Assembly: GCF_012911935.1 (NCBI RefSeq)
Contig: NZ_JAAXLA010000027.1
Span: 1-64,000, forward strand
Origin: Pseudonocardia acidicola
GTDB lineage: Bacteria; Actinomycetota; Actinomycetes; Mycobacteriales; Pseudonocardiaceae
Length of the DNA: 64,000 nt
Reading direction: 5' to 3'
Of the stretch, positions 26,477-35,103 are shown one piece after another. The translations under genes and the position numbers were made by a program. The notes beneath the pieces were generated by a model. It did not search any database, was not told the origin of the DNA, and worked only from the letters and a program-made list of their open reading frames with translations. The number at the start of each line of letters is the position of its first letter. Position 1 is the stretch's first letter.

Positions 26477-27981
26477 CCGCCACCGTGGCGCCGGCCGTCG
26501 AGATGACCGGCATCGAGAAGGCTTTCGCGGGCACCCCGGTGCTGCGCGGCGTCGACTTCACCCTCGCCCACGGGGAGGTGCACGCGCTCGCCGGCGGCAA
26601 CGGCGCCGGCAAGTCGACCTTGATGAAGATCCTGCAGGGGGTGCACCGCCCGGACGCCGGCACGATCCGCGTCGGGGGACGCCCGGTGGAGTTCGGCGCG
26701 CCGGCCGACGCCGAGGCGGCCGGGATCGGCATGGTGTTCCAAGAGTTCAGCCTGGTGCCCACGCTGACCGTGGCGCGCAACGTCTTCCTCAACCACGAGC
26801 CGCGCCGGTTCGGACTGATCGACGATCGCGCGATGGTCCGGCGAGCCGGCGAGATCCTGGCCGGGATGGGCGTCGACCTCGACCCGACGGCGTCGCTGCA
26901 CACCCTCTCGACCGGCTACTGGCAGCTCACCGAGATCGCCAAGGCGCTGGCACTCGACGCCAAGGTCCTGATCATGGACGAGCCGACCGCCAGCCTGACG
27001 AAGAGCGAGTCCGAGGCGCTGTTCGCGCTGATCGAGCGGCTCAAGGGGCAGGGGGTCTCGATCGTCTACATCAGCCACCGGATGGAGGAGATCTACCAGA
27101 TCTGCGACCGGATCACCGTGCTGCGCGACGGCGGCGTCGTGCTCACCGCGGCGCTCGCCGACCTGACTCCCGAACGGATCGTCGAGGCGATCGTCGGGCG
27201 GCGGATGGAGAACGCCCTGGAATGGCACGAGCGGCCCGCACCCGCCGAGACCGGCACACCCGTGCTGGAGGTGCGCAACCTGACCGCCGCCAACGGCGTC
27301 ACCGACATGTCGTTCTCGCTGTACGCCGGGGAGATCCTCGGGCTGGCGGGGCTGATGGGCAGCGGACGCACCGAGCTGGCCAAGCTCGTCTTCGGCATCG
27401 ACCGGCCGGAGTCCGGGGAGATCCTGCTGCGTGGCGAGCCGGCCGGGATCACCAACCCGCGGATCGCGATCGCGAAGGGCATCGCGCTGGTGCCCGAGGA
27501 CCGGCGGCGTCAGGGACTGGTCCTCGAGCACGCGGTGCGGGACAACCTGCTGCTGCCCGTGCTCGGCGGGCTCACCCGCGGCGGGGTCGTCGACGACAAG
27601 CGGGGCGACAACCTGGCCGCCCGGCTCATCGAGCGGCTGCAGATCACGCTGAGCTCGCCGAAGCGGCCCGTCCGGCTGCTCTCGGGGGGCAACCAGCAGA
27701 AGGTCGTCATCGGCAAGTGGCTCGGCCGGGAGCCCGACGTGCTGATCCTCGACGAGCCCACGGCGGGCGTCGACATCGGCACCAAGACCGAGATCATCGC
27801 GCGGATCCGCGAACTGGCCGACGCGGGCAAGGCCGTCATCGTCATCTCCTCGGAGCTCGCGGAGTTGCTCGCCGTGAGCGACCGCGTCCTGGTGCTGCGC
27901 CGCGGCACCGTCACGGCGGACCTGGATCGCCGGGACATCGCCGACGAGGAATCCCTCCAGCTCGCCGTCCAAGGAGTCTGA
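26473..27981 (+). CDS. Sugar ABC transporter ATP-binding protein (RbsA/XylG type, two ATPase domains)
   Basis: Tandem ATPase of 502 aa. Domain 1 has Walker A GGNGAGKST and Walker B VLIMDEPTAS, but its signature reads LSTGYWQ instead of LSGGQ. Domain 2 has the usual degenerate P-loop GLMGSGRTEL, the signature LSGGNQQKV and LILDEPTAGVD. It energises import by the permease in the next gene. It overlaps the binding-protein gene by ATGA. Confidence 0.95.
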   Translation: MTATVAPAVEMTGIEKAFAGTPVLRGVDFTLAHGEVHALAGGNGAGKSTLMKILQGVHRPDAGTIRVGGRPVEFGAPADAEAAGIGMVFQEFSLVPTLTVARNVFLNHEPRRFGLIDDRAMVRRAGEILAGMGVDLDPTASLHTLSTGYWQLTEIAKALALDAKVLIMDEPTASLTKSESEALFALIERLKGQGVSIVYISHRMEEIYQICDRITVLRDGGVVLTAALADLTPERIVEAIVGRRMENALEWHERPAPAETGTPVLEVRNLTAANGVTDMSFSLYAGEILGLAGLMGSGRTELAKLVFGIDRPESGEILLRGEPAGITNPRIAIAKGIALVPEDRRRQGLVLEHAVRDNLLLPVLGGLTRGGVVDDKRGDNLAARLIERLQITLSSPKRPVRLLSGGNQQKVVIGKWLGREPDVLILDEPTAGVDIGTKTEIIARIRELADAGKAVIVISSELAELLAVSDRVLVLRRGTVTADLDRRDIADEESLQLAVQGV

Positions 27982-27983
27982 CC

Positions 27984-28937
27984 ATGTCCGACACGACCCT
28001 GGTGCGTCCTCGGACCACCATCGACTGGCGCCAGTACGCGATCTACATCGGTTTCGTCGTCGTGTTCGTGCTGTTCGCGATCTTCCTCGGCAGCGACGGA
28101 TTCCTGACCAGCGCGAACCTGCTCAACATCTTCCGGCAGACCGCCATCATCTCGATCATGGCCGTCGCGATGACGTTCGTGATCGCCGCCGCGCAGATCG
28201 ACCTGTCCGTCGGCTCGACGGCGGGGCTGTCCAGCGTCGTCGCCGCGCTGGCCATCGCCGGGACCGGCAACGCGCTGTTCGGCGTGCTGGCCGGGCTGGG
28301 CGTCGGCCTCGCCATCGGGATCATCAACGGCGGCCTGGTCACCTTCCTCGGGATGCCGTCGTTCCTGGTCACGCTGGCCATGCTCGGTATCGCGTTCGGG
28401 CTGGCGCAGTTCATCACCAGCTCGGCTCCGCAGCCGATCCTGAACGACACCTTCAACGCGATCTTCGGCGGCGGCAACCTCGGCCCGATCCCGGGGCTGC
28501 TGATCTGGACGGTGGTCGCCGTCGCCGTCGGCGCGGTGGTGCTGGCCAAGACCCGCTACGGCCGGCAGGTGCTCGCCACCGGCGGCAACCGGGTGGCCGC
28601 GGAGTACAGCGGCGTCAACACCAAGCGGATCACCTTCACGGTGATGCTGGTGTCGTCGGTGGTGGCGTCCATCGCCGGGATGCTCTACGCCGGGCGCCTG
28701 GAGTCGGGCCGCTACCAGTGGGGCACCGGCGACGAGCTGTCGGTGATCGCCGCGGTGATCCTGGGCGGGACGAGCCTGTTCGGCGGTGCGGGCAGCGTGA
28801 TCGGCGCGCTCTTCGGCTCGCTGCTCATCGGCCTGATCAACAACGGGCTCATCCTGGCCGGGCTGGACAACAGCCAGCAGCAGATCATCCGCGGCCTGAT
28901 CATCATCGTCGCGGTCGCCCTGGCCCGGAAGAAGTAG
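27984..28937 (+). CDS. Sugar ABC transporter permease (RbsC type)
   Basis: BPD_transp_2 permease of 317 aa with about eight to ten membrane helices. Typical RbsC segments are AQIDLSVGSTAGLSS, TRYGRQVLATGGN and AAVILGGTSLFGGAG. Start ATG 27984 follows AAGGAG. One permease gene implies a homodimer. Confidence 0.95.
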   Translation: MSDTTLVRPRTTIDWRQYAIYIGFVVVFVLFAIFLGSDGFLTSANLLNIFRQTAIISIMAVAMTFVIAAAQIDLSVGSTAGLSSVVAALAIAGTGNALFGVLAGLGVGLAIGIINGGLVTFLGMPSFLVTLAMLGIAFGLAQFITSSAPQPILNDTFNAIFGGGNLGPIPGLLIWTVVAVAVGAVVLAKTRYGRQVLATGGNRVAAEYSGVNTKRITFTVMLVSSVVASIAGMLYAGRLESGRYQWGTGDELSVIAAVILGGTSLFGGAGSVIGALFGSLLIGLINNGLILAGLDNSQQQIIRGLIIIVAVALARKK

Positions 28938-28945
28938 AAGCAGTC

Positions 28946-29989
28946 ATGGCAGACCAGTTGCGAGCCGGGATCGTCGGCGCCGGGTTCATCGGCGCGGTGC
29001 ACGCACACGCCGTCCGCGCTGCCGGCGGGGTGGTGGCGCGGGTGGCGGCGTCCACGCCGGAGCGGTCGGCGGAGGCGGCCGCCCGGGTGGGCGCCTCCGC
29101 CCCTGCCGCCACGGCCGAGGACCTGATCGACGCCGACGACGTCGACGTGGTGCACATCTGCACCCCCAACTCCCTGCACGTCCCGCTGGCCCGCCGCGCA
29201 CTCGCCGCCGGCAAGCCGGTGATCTGCGAGAAGCCGCTGGCCACCGGGCTGGACGACGCACGGGCGCTGGCCGATCTCGCCGGCGGCCGGGTGGCGACGG
29301 TCCCGTTCGTCTACCGCTTCTACCCCGCGGTCCGGGAGGCCCGGGCCCGGGTCGCGGCCGGACAGGCCGGGCCGCTGCACCTGTTGCACGGCGCCTACCT
29401 GCAGGACTGGCAGGCCGGTGGGGCGTCCGCCGGCTGGCGCGGCGAGGCGGGCGAGGGCGGCGCGTACCGGGCGTTCGCCGACGTCGGCGTGCACTGGTGC
29501 GACCTGGTGGAGTTCACCACCGGGCACCGGATCACCCGGCTGTCCGCGCGGACGTCGGGCGGCGGCACGGTGAGCACGGTGGCGTTCGAGACCGACGCCG
29601 GCGCCACCGGGTCGACCGTGATCAGCCAGACCTCGATCGGGCGGCGCAACGCGCTGCGGTTCTCCCTCGACGGCGCCGAGGCCGCCTACGGCTTCGACCA
29701 GGAGCACCCGGAGACGCTGCTCGTGGGCGGCATCGCGGAGAACCGCACGGTGCACCGCGGCTCCCCGGCCACGTCGGGGGCCGCGGGGCGGTACTCGCTG
29801 CTGCCGCCGGGCCACCCGCAGGGCTACCAGGACTGCTTCAACGCGTTCGTCGCCGACACCTATGCGGCGATCGGCGGGTCCGCGCCGGACGGCCTGCCCA
29901 CGTTCGCCGACGGTGCCCGCGCGGCCGCGCTGGTGGACGCCGTGATCACGTCCTCCGAATCGTCGACCTGGGTGGAGGTGCCCTCGTGA
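28946..29989 (+). CDS. Gfo/Idh/MocA-family NAD(P)-dependent oxidoreductase
   Basis: Sugar or inositol dehydrogenase-like protein of 347 aa. The Rossmann motif is IVGAGFIGAVHAHAV and the family motif EKPL lies in VICEKPLATG; a substrate domain with WRGEAGEGG and DVGVHWCDL follows. It probably oxidises a hydroxyl of the imported compound to a keto-sugar for the neighbouring isomerase-like enzymes. It overlaps the next gene by GTGA. Confidence 0.93.
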   Translation: MADQLRAGIVGAGFIGAVHAHAVRAAGGVVARVAASTPERSAEAAARVGASAPAATAEDLIDADDVDVVHICTPNSLHVPLARRALAAGKPVICEKPLATGLDDARALADLAGGRVATVPFVYRFYPAVREARARVAAGQAGPLHLLHGAYLQDWQAGGASAGWRGEAGEGGAYRAFADVGVHWCDLVEFTTGHRITRLSARTSGGGTVSTVAFETDAGATGSTVISQTSIGRRNALRFSLDGAEAAYGFDQEHPETLLVGGIAENRTVHRGSPATSGAAGRYSLLPPGHPQGYQDCFNAFVADTYAAIGGSAPDGLPTFADGARAAALVDAVITSSESSTWVEVPS

Positions 29990-30906
29990 AGCTCGGATTC
30001 CTGACCGCGTGCCTGCCCGACCGGAGCCTGCCCGAGATCGCGGTGTGGGCCGTCGCGCAGGGCTACGAGGCGCTCGAGGTGGCCGCCTGGCCCGACCTCG
30101 GCGCCCGGCCGTTCACCGCGACGCACCTCGACGTCGCCGGATTCGGCGACCGCGAGGCCGAGCAGACCCGTGAACTGTTCGAGTCCCACGGCCTGACGCT
30201 GTCCTCCCTCGCCTTCTACGACAACAACCTGCATCCCGACCCGGACGAGCGGGCCGCGGTCAACGCCCACGTCGCGGCCTGCATCGACGCCGCCGCGCTG
30301 CTGGGCTGCCCCACCGTCGGCACGTTCGTCGGCCGCCACCCGGGCCGGTCGGTGGTCGAGAATCTCCGCGAGGCGGAGAAGGTGTTCGCCCCGCTGGTCG
30401 ACCGGGCCGGCGAGCGCGGGGTCAAACTGATCATCGAGAACTGCGTGATGGAGGGCTGGCACCCCGACGGCTATCCGGGCAACCTCGCCTACTCCCCGGA
30501 GCTGTGGGAGTGGATGTTCTCCATCGGGCTGTACCTGAACTACGACCCGTCGCACCTGGTCTGGATGGGCATCGACCCGGTCGAGGCGCTGCGCCCCTAC
30601 GTCGACAAGATCCCGCACGCCCAGGCCAAGGACGTGCAGCTGTTCCCGGACCGGCGCAACCGCTACGGCTGGCCGGGCAAGACCGTGGCGCGCGAGGACC
30701 CGTGGGACGTGGGCTGGTGGCGCTACCGGGTGCCCGGGCTCGGCGACGTGGACTGGCGCGCCGTGGTCGACACCCTCTACGAGGGCGGTTTCGACGGGGT
30801 GCTCTCGGTCGAGCACGAGGACCCCGTCTGGGGCGGCACCGAAGACAAGATCCACACCGGGCTGCAGGTCGCACACCGCACGCTGCGGCCGCTGATCGTC
30901 GCCTGA
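29986..30906 (+). CDS. Sugar phosphate isomerase/epimerase-like TIM-barrel protein (second copy type)
   Basis: Second AP_endonuc_2 barrel of the island, 306 aa and only distantly similar to the first. Metal-ligand segments are GVKLIIENCVME, YLNYDPSHLVW, HAQAKDV and LSVEHEDPV. A long insert (FPDRRNRYGW to GWWRYRVPG) precedes the last strands. Start GTG 29986 overlaps the dehydrogenase stop. It likely isomerises or dehydrates the product of that dehydrogenase. Confidence 0.9.
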   Translation: MKLGFLTACLPDRSLPEIAVWAVAQGYEALEVAAWPDLGARPFTATHLDVAGFGDREAEQTRELFESHGLTLSSLAFYDNNLHPDPDERAAVNAHVAACIDAAALLGCPTVGTFVGRHPGRSVVENLREAEKVFAPLVDRAGERGVKLIIENCVMEGWHPDGYPGNLAYSPELWEWMFSIGLYLNYDPSHLVWMGIDPVEALRPYVDKIPHAQAKDVQLFPDRRNRYGWPGKTVAREDPWDVGWWRYRVPGLGDVDWRAVVDTLYEGGFDGVLSVEHEDPVWGGTEDKIHTGLQVAHRTLRPLIVA

Positions 30907-30925
30907 GGGCGGCAGGAAGGACGTC

Positions 30926-30955
30926 ATGAGGATCCTCGCCGGGGAGCTCGCATGA
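30926..30955 (+). other. Possible 9-codon leader ORF
   Basis: AGGAAGG (30914-30920) precedes ATG 30926. The nine-residue frame MRILAGELA stops at the ATGA shared with the next gene. It could be a coupling leader or a remnant of a deleted gene start. Translation is not shown. Confidence 0.3.
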
Positions 30956-31482
30956 GCCGATTCGCGATCCGGGGCGGGAAGCCCGTCGACCCCGGGGGCA
31001 ACCCGTTCCTCACCCTCGGTGTCAACCACGCCGACGAGACCAACCTGAAGTACCCGCGCAACATCGGCATCCGGCGGCGCAAGTACGGCTCCCGGGAGAG
31101 CTGGATCCGCGACGGGGTCACGGCGGACCTGCACGACCGGGGCTTCAACACGCTCGACTGGACCCAGGAGTACGTCAGCGGCGGCTGGGGTGAGGCGCTC
31201 GACTGGTTCGCAACAAAGGCATCCCCGACCGGCAACTGGACGCCGACCGAGCTCGACCCGCACCGCACCGGGTGCGAGAGCCACGCCGCCCGGGCCGAGG
31301 ACTACGGCGCCGCGCTCGAGGCCGTCCTCGACCAGCCGTGGTTCGCCGGCTGGCACTGGTGCGAGAACACCGGCCGCGGCCGGGGGCTCAAGGACCCGTG
31401 GGACGAGCCCTACCGCGACCTCACCGACCCGATGACCGAGCACAACCGCCGCGCCGCCGCGGCCTACCGGAAGGACGTCTGA
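30952..31482 (+). CDS. Glycoside-hydrolase-like TIM-barrel protein, apparently internally deleted
   Basis: Intact frame of 176 aa. The N-terminus (PVDPGGNPFLTLGVNHADETN, then DLHDRGFNTLDW) resembles the first strands of agarase/beta-galactosidase-like barrels. The C-terminus (PWFAGWHWCENTGRGRGLKDPWDEPY) resembles the last strand and active-site loop of the same enzymes. The middle of the barrel, some 200 or more residues in full-length relatives, is missing. The join lies near residues 84-92 (about 31200-31230). It keeps a good GGGGAG ribosome site. Catalytic activity is doubtful: a decayed enzyme or a small repurposed protein. Confidence 0.6.
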   Translation: MSRFAIRGGKPVDPGGNPFLTLGVNHADETNLKYPRNIGIRRRKYGSRESWIRDGVTADLHDRGFNTLDWTQEYVSGGWGEALDWFATKASPTGNWTPTELDPHRTGCESHAARAEDYGAALEAVLDQPWFAGWHWCENTGRGRGLKDPWDEPYRDLTDPMTEHNRRAAAAYRKDV

Positions 31483-31483
31483 G

Positions 31484-32296
31484 ATGGGGAAGCTGGACGG
31501 CAAGGTCGCGGTCGTCACCGGCGGCGGCCGCGGTCAGGGCCGTTCGCACGCGGTGCGGCTCGCGCAGGAGGGCGCGGACATCGTCGTCTGTGACATCACC
31601 GAGCAGGTCGGCTCGGTCCCGTTCGCGACCGGGCAGGCCGGTGACCTGGGCGAGACCGTCGCCCAGGTCGAGAAGCTCGACCGGCGCTGCGTCGCGATCG
31701 AGGCCGACGTGCGCAGGACCGCCGACATGCAGCGGCTGGCCGACACCGCGATGAACGAGTTCGGCCGGATCGACTTCCTGCTGGCCAACGCCGGCATCCT
31801 CAGCCTGTCGGACACCACGTGGGAGCTGACCGACGAGCAGTGGGACGACATGATCGACATCAACCTGACGGGCGTGTTCAAGGCCTGCCGGGCGGTCGTC
31901 CCGCACATCCGCGCCGGCGGCAACGGCGGGTCGATCGTCATCACGTCGTCGATCGCCGGGCTCAAGGGCGTCGCCGGGTGCACCCACTACACCGCGGCCA
32001 AGCACGGCATCGTCGGCCTGATGCGCACGCTGGCCCGTGAGCTCGCACCGGAGCGGATCCGGGTCAACACGATCCACCCAACGGGCGTGGACTCGCCGAT
32101 GTCGAACAACGACTTCTTCCCGGCCTGGCTCGAGGCCAACAAGGAGCTGGGCGACGCGATGCGCTTCAACCTCATGCCGGTCGACGCGATGCCGACGGGC
32201 GACGTGTCCGACGTCGTGGCGTTCCTGTGCTCCGACGACGCCAAGTGGATCACCGGCGTGACGCTGCCGGTGGACGCCGGGTTCCTGCTGAAGTAG
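31484..32296 (+). CDS. Mycofactocin-type SDR family oxidoreductase
   Basis: SDR of 270 aa with TGGGRGQGRSHAVRLAQEGADIV at the N-terminus, an insertion after the second strand, and the active site SSIAGLKGVAGCTHYTAAK. The GQGRSHA signature and the insertion are typical of mycofactocin-dependent dehydrogenases, which keep NAD bound and pass electrons to mycofactocin. Last gene of the sugar island. It probably oxidises an alcohol group of the substrate. Confidence 0.92.
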   Translation: MGKLDGKVAVVTGGGRGQGRSHAVRLAQEGADIVVCDITEQVGSVPFATGQAGDLGETVAQVEKLDRRCVAIEADVRRTADMQRLADTAMNEFGRIDFLLANAGILSLSDTTWELTDEQWDDMIDINLTGVFKACRAVVPHIRAGGNGGSIVITSSIAGLKGVAGCTHYTAAKHGIVGLMRTLARELAPERIRVNTIHPTGVDSPMSNNDFFPAWLEANKELGDAMRFNLMPVDAMPTGDVSDVVAFLCSDDAKWITGVTLPVDAGFLLK

Positions 32297-32349
32297 GCAT
32301 CCGCCGACCGCCGTCCGCCGTCCGCCCTCGCCGCGGGCTCGCGGGCGCT

Positions 32350-32379
32350 GGACCGGCCGGGCGGGTGCCCGGCCGGTCC
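32350..32379 (+). terminator. Hairpin terminator of the sugar island
   Basis: Perfect 13-bp stem (32350-32362 with 32367-32379), loop GGGT, 53 bp after the SDR stop. The rest of the 190-bp gap holds CCGCCGT repeats and the unrecognised promoter of the next unit. Confidence 0.75.
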
Positions 32380-32486
32380 GCGCAGCAGAAGCAAGGCTAC
32401 CGCCGGGTCCTATGGCCCTAGTTGCATACGGACGTTCGCGACAGGCTTTCGCGTGCTCCGGTGGCCCGGATGGCGGTGATGCAGCG

Positions 32487-32765
32487 ATGGCGGGATATCA
32501 GTATCGGTGCCCGGATTGCGGCGTCTGGGACGTCGCACTTGCGATGGGCACAGCAGAGGCGACCCGAGATTGTCCCGACTGCGGCCGGACGTCTGCTCGG
32601 CGGTACACCGCGCCCTCGCTGAACCGCATGCCTGCGCCCCAGGCACGGGCCCGCCTTCGTGAGGAGGCCAGCCGCGACGTACCCGAGGTGGTCACGGCGG
32701 TTCCGCCGAAGGCCCGCCGCCCGGTCGTCGCCGACCCTCGCACGGCCGCGCTACCGCGGCCGTAA
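32487..32765 (+). CDS. fmdB: FmdB-family zinc-ribbon protein
   Basis: Protein of 92 aa. The N-terminal zinc ribbon has Cys8, Cys11, Cys29 and Cys32 (CPDC twice), then a Pro/Arg-rich tail. FmdB proteins accompany formamidase and acetamidase genes and are thought to be regulatory. It precedes the amide channel and formamidase genes. Start ATG 32487 fits the family N-terminus; the ribosome site is weak. Confidence 0.87.
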   Translation: MAGYQYRCPDCGVWDVALAMGTAEATRDCPDCGRTSARRYTAPSLNRMPAPQARARLREEASRDVPEVVTAVPPKARRPVVADPRTAALPRP

Positions 32766-32819
32766 CCGGCCACCGGCGCCTTCCTGCCCGGCAGGGCGGA
32801 AACAGCGAGGAGGATTGAG

Positions 32820-33464
32820 ATGGCCACCGTCGGACTGCTGTACGTGGGGGCAGTGCTCTTCTTGAACGGGCTGATGCTCATCGGGAAGGTGGAGCCCCGG
32901 GCGGCAGGGCCCTTGAACCTGTTCGTCGGAGCGCTGCAGGTACTCACCCCCACCTTCCTGATCTTCACAGCGGGGGGTGACACCTCGAAGATCTTGGCAG
33001 CGTCCGGCATCTACCTGTTCGGCTTCACGTACCTCTATGTCGGGATCAACCTGCTCGCGGGCCTGGACTCGACAGGGGTCGGGTGGTTCTCGCTGTTCGT
33101 CGCGATCGTGGCCTTGGGCTACTCCTACGCCAACTTCCAGGTACTGCACGACCCCTCGTTCGGCGTGATCTGGCTGTACTGGTCATTCCTGTGGGCGCTG
33201 TTCTTCCTGCTGCTCGGGCTCAAGCGGGAATCGCTGGAGCGCTACACCGGCTGGGTGACGATCGTCACCGCCTGGGTGACCGCCGCCATCCCGTCCTACC
33301 TGCTGCTGATCGGTGAATGGAAGAACCTCAGCCTGATCGCGATCGCCCTCGCCATCTTCGGCGTCGTGGTCTTCCTGGCGCTGCTGCCGCTCACCCGCCC
33401 GCGCGCGCCGCGCCGCGGTGCGCCGGTCACCGAACCCGCCCCGACCCCGGCACCGACGGGCTGA
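32820..33464 (+). CDS. AmiS/UreI-family amide or urea channel
   Basis: Membrane protein of 214 aa with six to seven hydrophobic segments. Family segments are GLLYVGAVLFLNGLMLIG, YLFGFTYLYVGIN and FGVIWLYWSFLWALFFLLLG. It lets short amides or urea cross the membrane. GAGGAGG precedes ATG 32820. It lies between fmdB and the formamidase. Confidence 0.93.
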   Translation: MATVGLLYVGAVLFLNGLMLIGKVEPRAAGPLNLFVGALQVLTPTFLIFTAGGDTSKILAASGIYLFGFTYLYVGINLLAGLDSTGVGWFSLFVAIVALGYSYANFQVLHDPSFGVIWLYWSFLWALFFLLLGLKRESLERYTGWVTIVTAWVTAAIPSYLLLIGEWKNLSLIAIALAIFGVVVFLALLPLTRPRAPRRGAPVTEPAPTPAPTG

Positions 33465-33518
33465 CCTCCGCTTCCCGGCGCGGCCTGACCCGGTCGCGCC
33501 GGGGGGTGGGTGGGACAA

Positions 33519-33532
33519 GGACAAGGTTGTCC
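33519..33532 (+). promoter_or_regulatory. Palindrome in formamidase leader
   Basis: GGACAA-GG-TTGTCC, directly before the AAGGAG ribosome site. It may be an operator or a small translation-control hairpin. Confidence 0.4.
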
Positions 33533-33551
33533 AGAAGGAGATGTGGTTGCG

Positions 33552-34805
33552 ATGCCAGATGTGGTGTTCAGCGTCGATCAGGCGAAGTCGATGCGCGACC
33601 AGGCGGTGCCCGGGCACAACCGGTGGCACCCGGACGTCCCGTCCGCTGTAATGGTGCGCCCCGGGCAGCTGATCCGGGTCGAGTGCCGGGAGTGGACCGA
33701 CGCCCAGATCCTGAACAACGACTCGGCCAACGACGTCCGCGACGTCGACCTGAGCCGGGCGCACATGCTCAGCGGCCCGATCGGCGTCGAGGGCGCCGAG
33801 CCGGGCGACCTGCTGGTGGTCGACATCCTCGACCTCGGCCCCGTGACGCCGCCGCAGGAGTACGGCGACGCACCCGGCCAGGGCTGGGGCTACACCGGCA
33901 TCTTCGCCAAGGTGAACGGTGGCGGCTTCCTGACCGACTACTTCCCGGACGCCTACAAGGCGATCTGGGACTTCCGGGGTCAGTCGGCGACGTCGCGTCA
34001 CATCCCGGGGGTGCGCTACACCGGGATCACGCACCCCGGGCTGTTCGGGACGGCACCGTCGGCGGAGCTGCTCGCCCGCTGGAACCGCCGCGAGCAGGCA
34101 TTGATCGACACCGACCCGAACCGGGTCCCGCCGCTCGCGCTGCCGCCGCTGGAGCAGAGCACACTGGCCGGGACCGCCCAGGGCGACGCGGCGAAGAAGG
34201 TGGCCCAGGAGGGCGCGCGGACCGTGCCCGCTCGGGAGAACGGAGGCAACCACGACATCAAGAACTTCACCCGTGGCTCCCGGGTCTTCTACCCGGTCCA
34301 CGTGCCGGAAGCCAAGCTCTCCGGCGGGGACCTGCACTTCAGCCAGGGCGACGGCGAGATCACGTTCTGCGGCGCCATCGAGATGGGTGGGTACATCGAC
34401 TTCCACGTCGACCTGATCAAGGGCGGTATGGAGACCTACGGTGTCACCACCAACCCGGTCTTCATGCCGGGCAACGTGGAGCCCCGCTACTCGGAGTTCC
34501 TGACGTTCATCGGGGTGTCGGTGGACCGGGAGTCCGACGAGAACTACTACCTCGACGCGACCGTGGCCTACCGCCGTGCCTGCCTGAACGCGGTGGAGTA
34601 CCTGAAGAAGTTCGGCTATTCCGGTGAGCAGGCCTACCTGCTGCTCGGCTCCGCACCCGTCGAGGGCCGGATCAGCGGAATCGTCGACATCCCGAACGCG
34701 TGCTGCTCGCTCTATGTGCCGACCGCGATCTTCGACGACGACATCAGGCCGTCGGCGACCGGGCCGGTGAAGAAGGACCGTGGACAGTGCGCAATGACGT
34801 CCTGA
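33552..34805 (+). CDS. fmdA: Formamidase / acetamidase
   Basis: FmdA_AmdA family hydrolase of 417 aa, splitting formamide or a short aliphatic amide into acid and ammonia in the cytoplasm. Family segments include PGHNRWHPDVP, LSGPIGVEGAEPGDLLVVDI, GTAPSAELL, GGNHDIKNFTRGS, LHFSQGDGEI and VDIPNACCSLYVP. Start ATG 33552 has AAGGAG about 11 nt upstream. With the zinc-ribbon and channel genes it forms an amide nitrogen-supply unit. Confidence 0.95.
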   Translation: MPDVVFSVDQAKSMRDQAVPGHNRWHPDVPSAVMVRPGQLIRVECREWTDAQILNNDSANDVRDVDLSRAHMLSGPIGVEGAEPGDLLVVDILDLGPVTPPQEYGDAPGQGWGYTGIFAKVNGGGFLTDYFPDAYKAIWDFRGQSATSRHIPGVRYTGITHPGLFGTAPSAELLARWNRREQALIDTDPNRVPPLALPPLEQSTLAGTAQGDAAKKVAQEGARTVPARENGGNHDIKNFTRGSRVFYPVHVPEAKLSGGDLHFSQGDGEITFCGAIEMGGYIDFHVDLIKGGMETYGVTTNPVFMPGNVEPRYSEFLTFIGVSVDRESDENYYLDATVAYRRACLNAVEYLKKFGYSGEQAYLLLGSAPVEGRISGIVDIPNACCSLYVPTAIFDDDIRPSATGPVKKDRGQCAMTS

Positions 34806-34816
34806 CGGACGTCGGG

Positions 34817-34844
34817 CCCGCGCGCCGTGGCAGCGGCGCGCGGG
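34817..34844. terminator. Bidirectional hairpin terminator
   Basis: Perfect 11-bp G+C stem (34817-34827 with 34834-34844), 6-base loop, lying exactly between the convergent formamidase and zinc-ribbon genes. Confidence 0.75.
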
Positions 34845-35009
34845 TCACTCCGGATCTCTCCGGGATGCCCACCGCTCGATCGACACCGCGGGACGGGCCG
34901 TCACGGTGACCGCACCGCCGCAGTTCCAGCAGCTAGGCTCGCTCTCGGGGTCCTGCCCCTCGACCTCACACGCCCGGCAGAACCAACTCACAACGACCTG
35001 GAAGCTCAT
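34845..35009 (-). CDS. Small zinc-ribbon protein of unknown function
   Basis: Protein of 54 aa with two CxxC knuckles (Cys11, Cys14, Cys27, Cys30). Start ATG 35009 follows GGGAGG. Not assigned to a named family. Its place beside fmdB/fmdA suggests, without proof, a link to amide use. Confidence 0.75.
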   Translation of the reverse strand: MSFQVVVSWFCRACEVEGQDPESEPSCWNCGGAVTVTARPAVSIERWASRRDPE

Positions 35010-35103
35010 GGCCGCCTCCCTTCCGTGCATTACGGGCGGATACCCTGGTCCAGGGCGACCTACCAAACCCGGTCATTTCGTTGCGCCCCAACCGAAGACA
35101 ACC

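Noticed and set aside
31204..31230. Frameshift as the cause of the short glycoside-hydrolase-like gene
   Set aside because: The frame reads through with plausible residues on both sides of the join (WF before, GNWTPTELDPHR after), so an in-frame deletion fits better than a frameshift.
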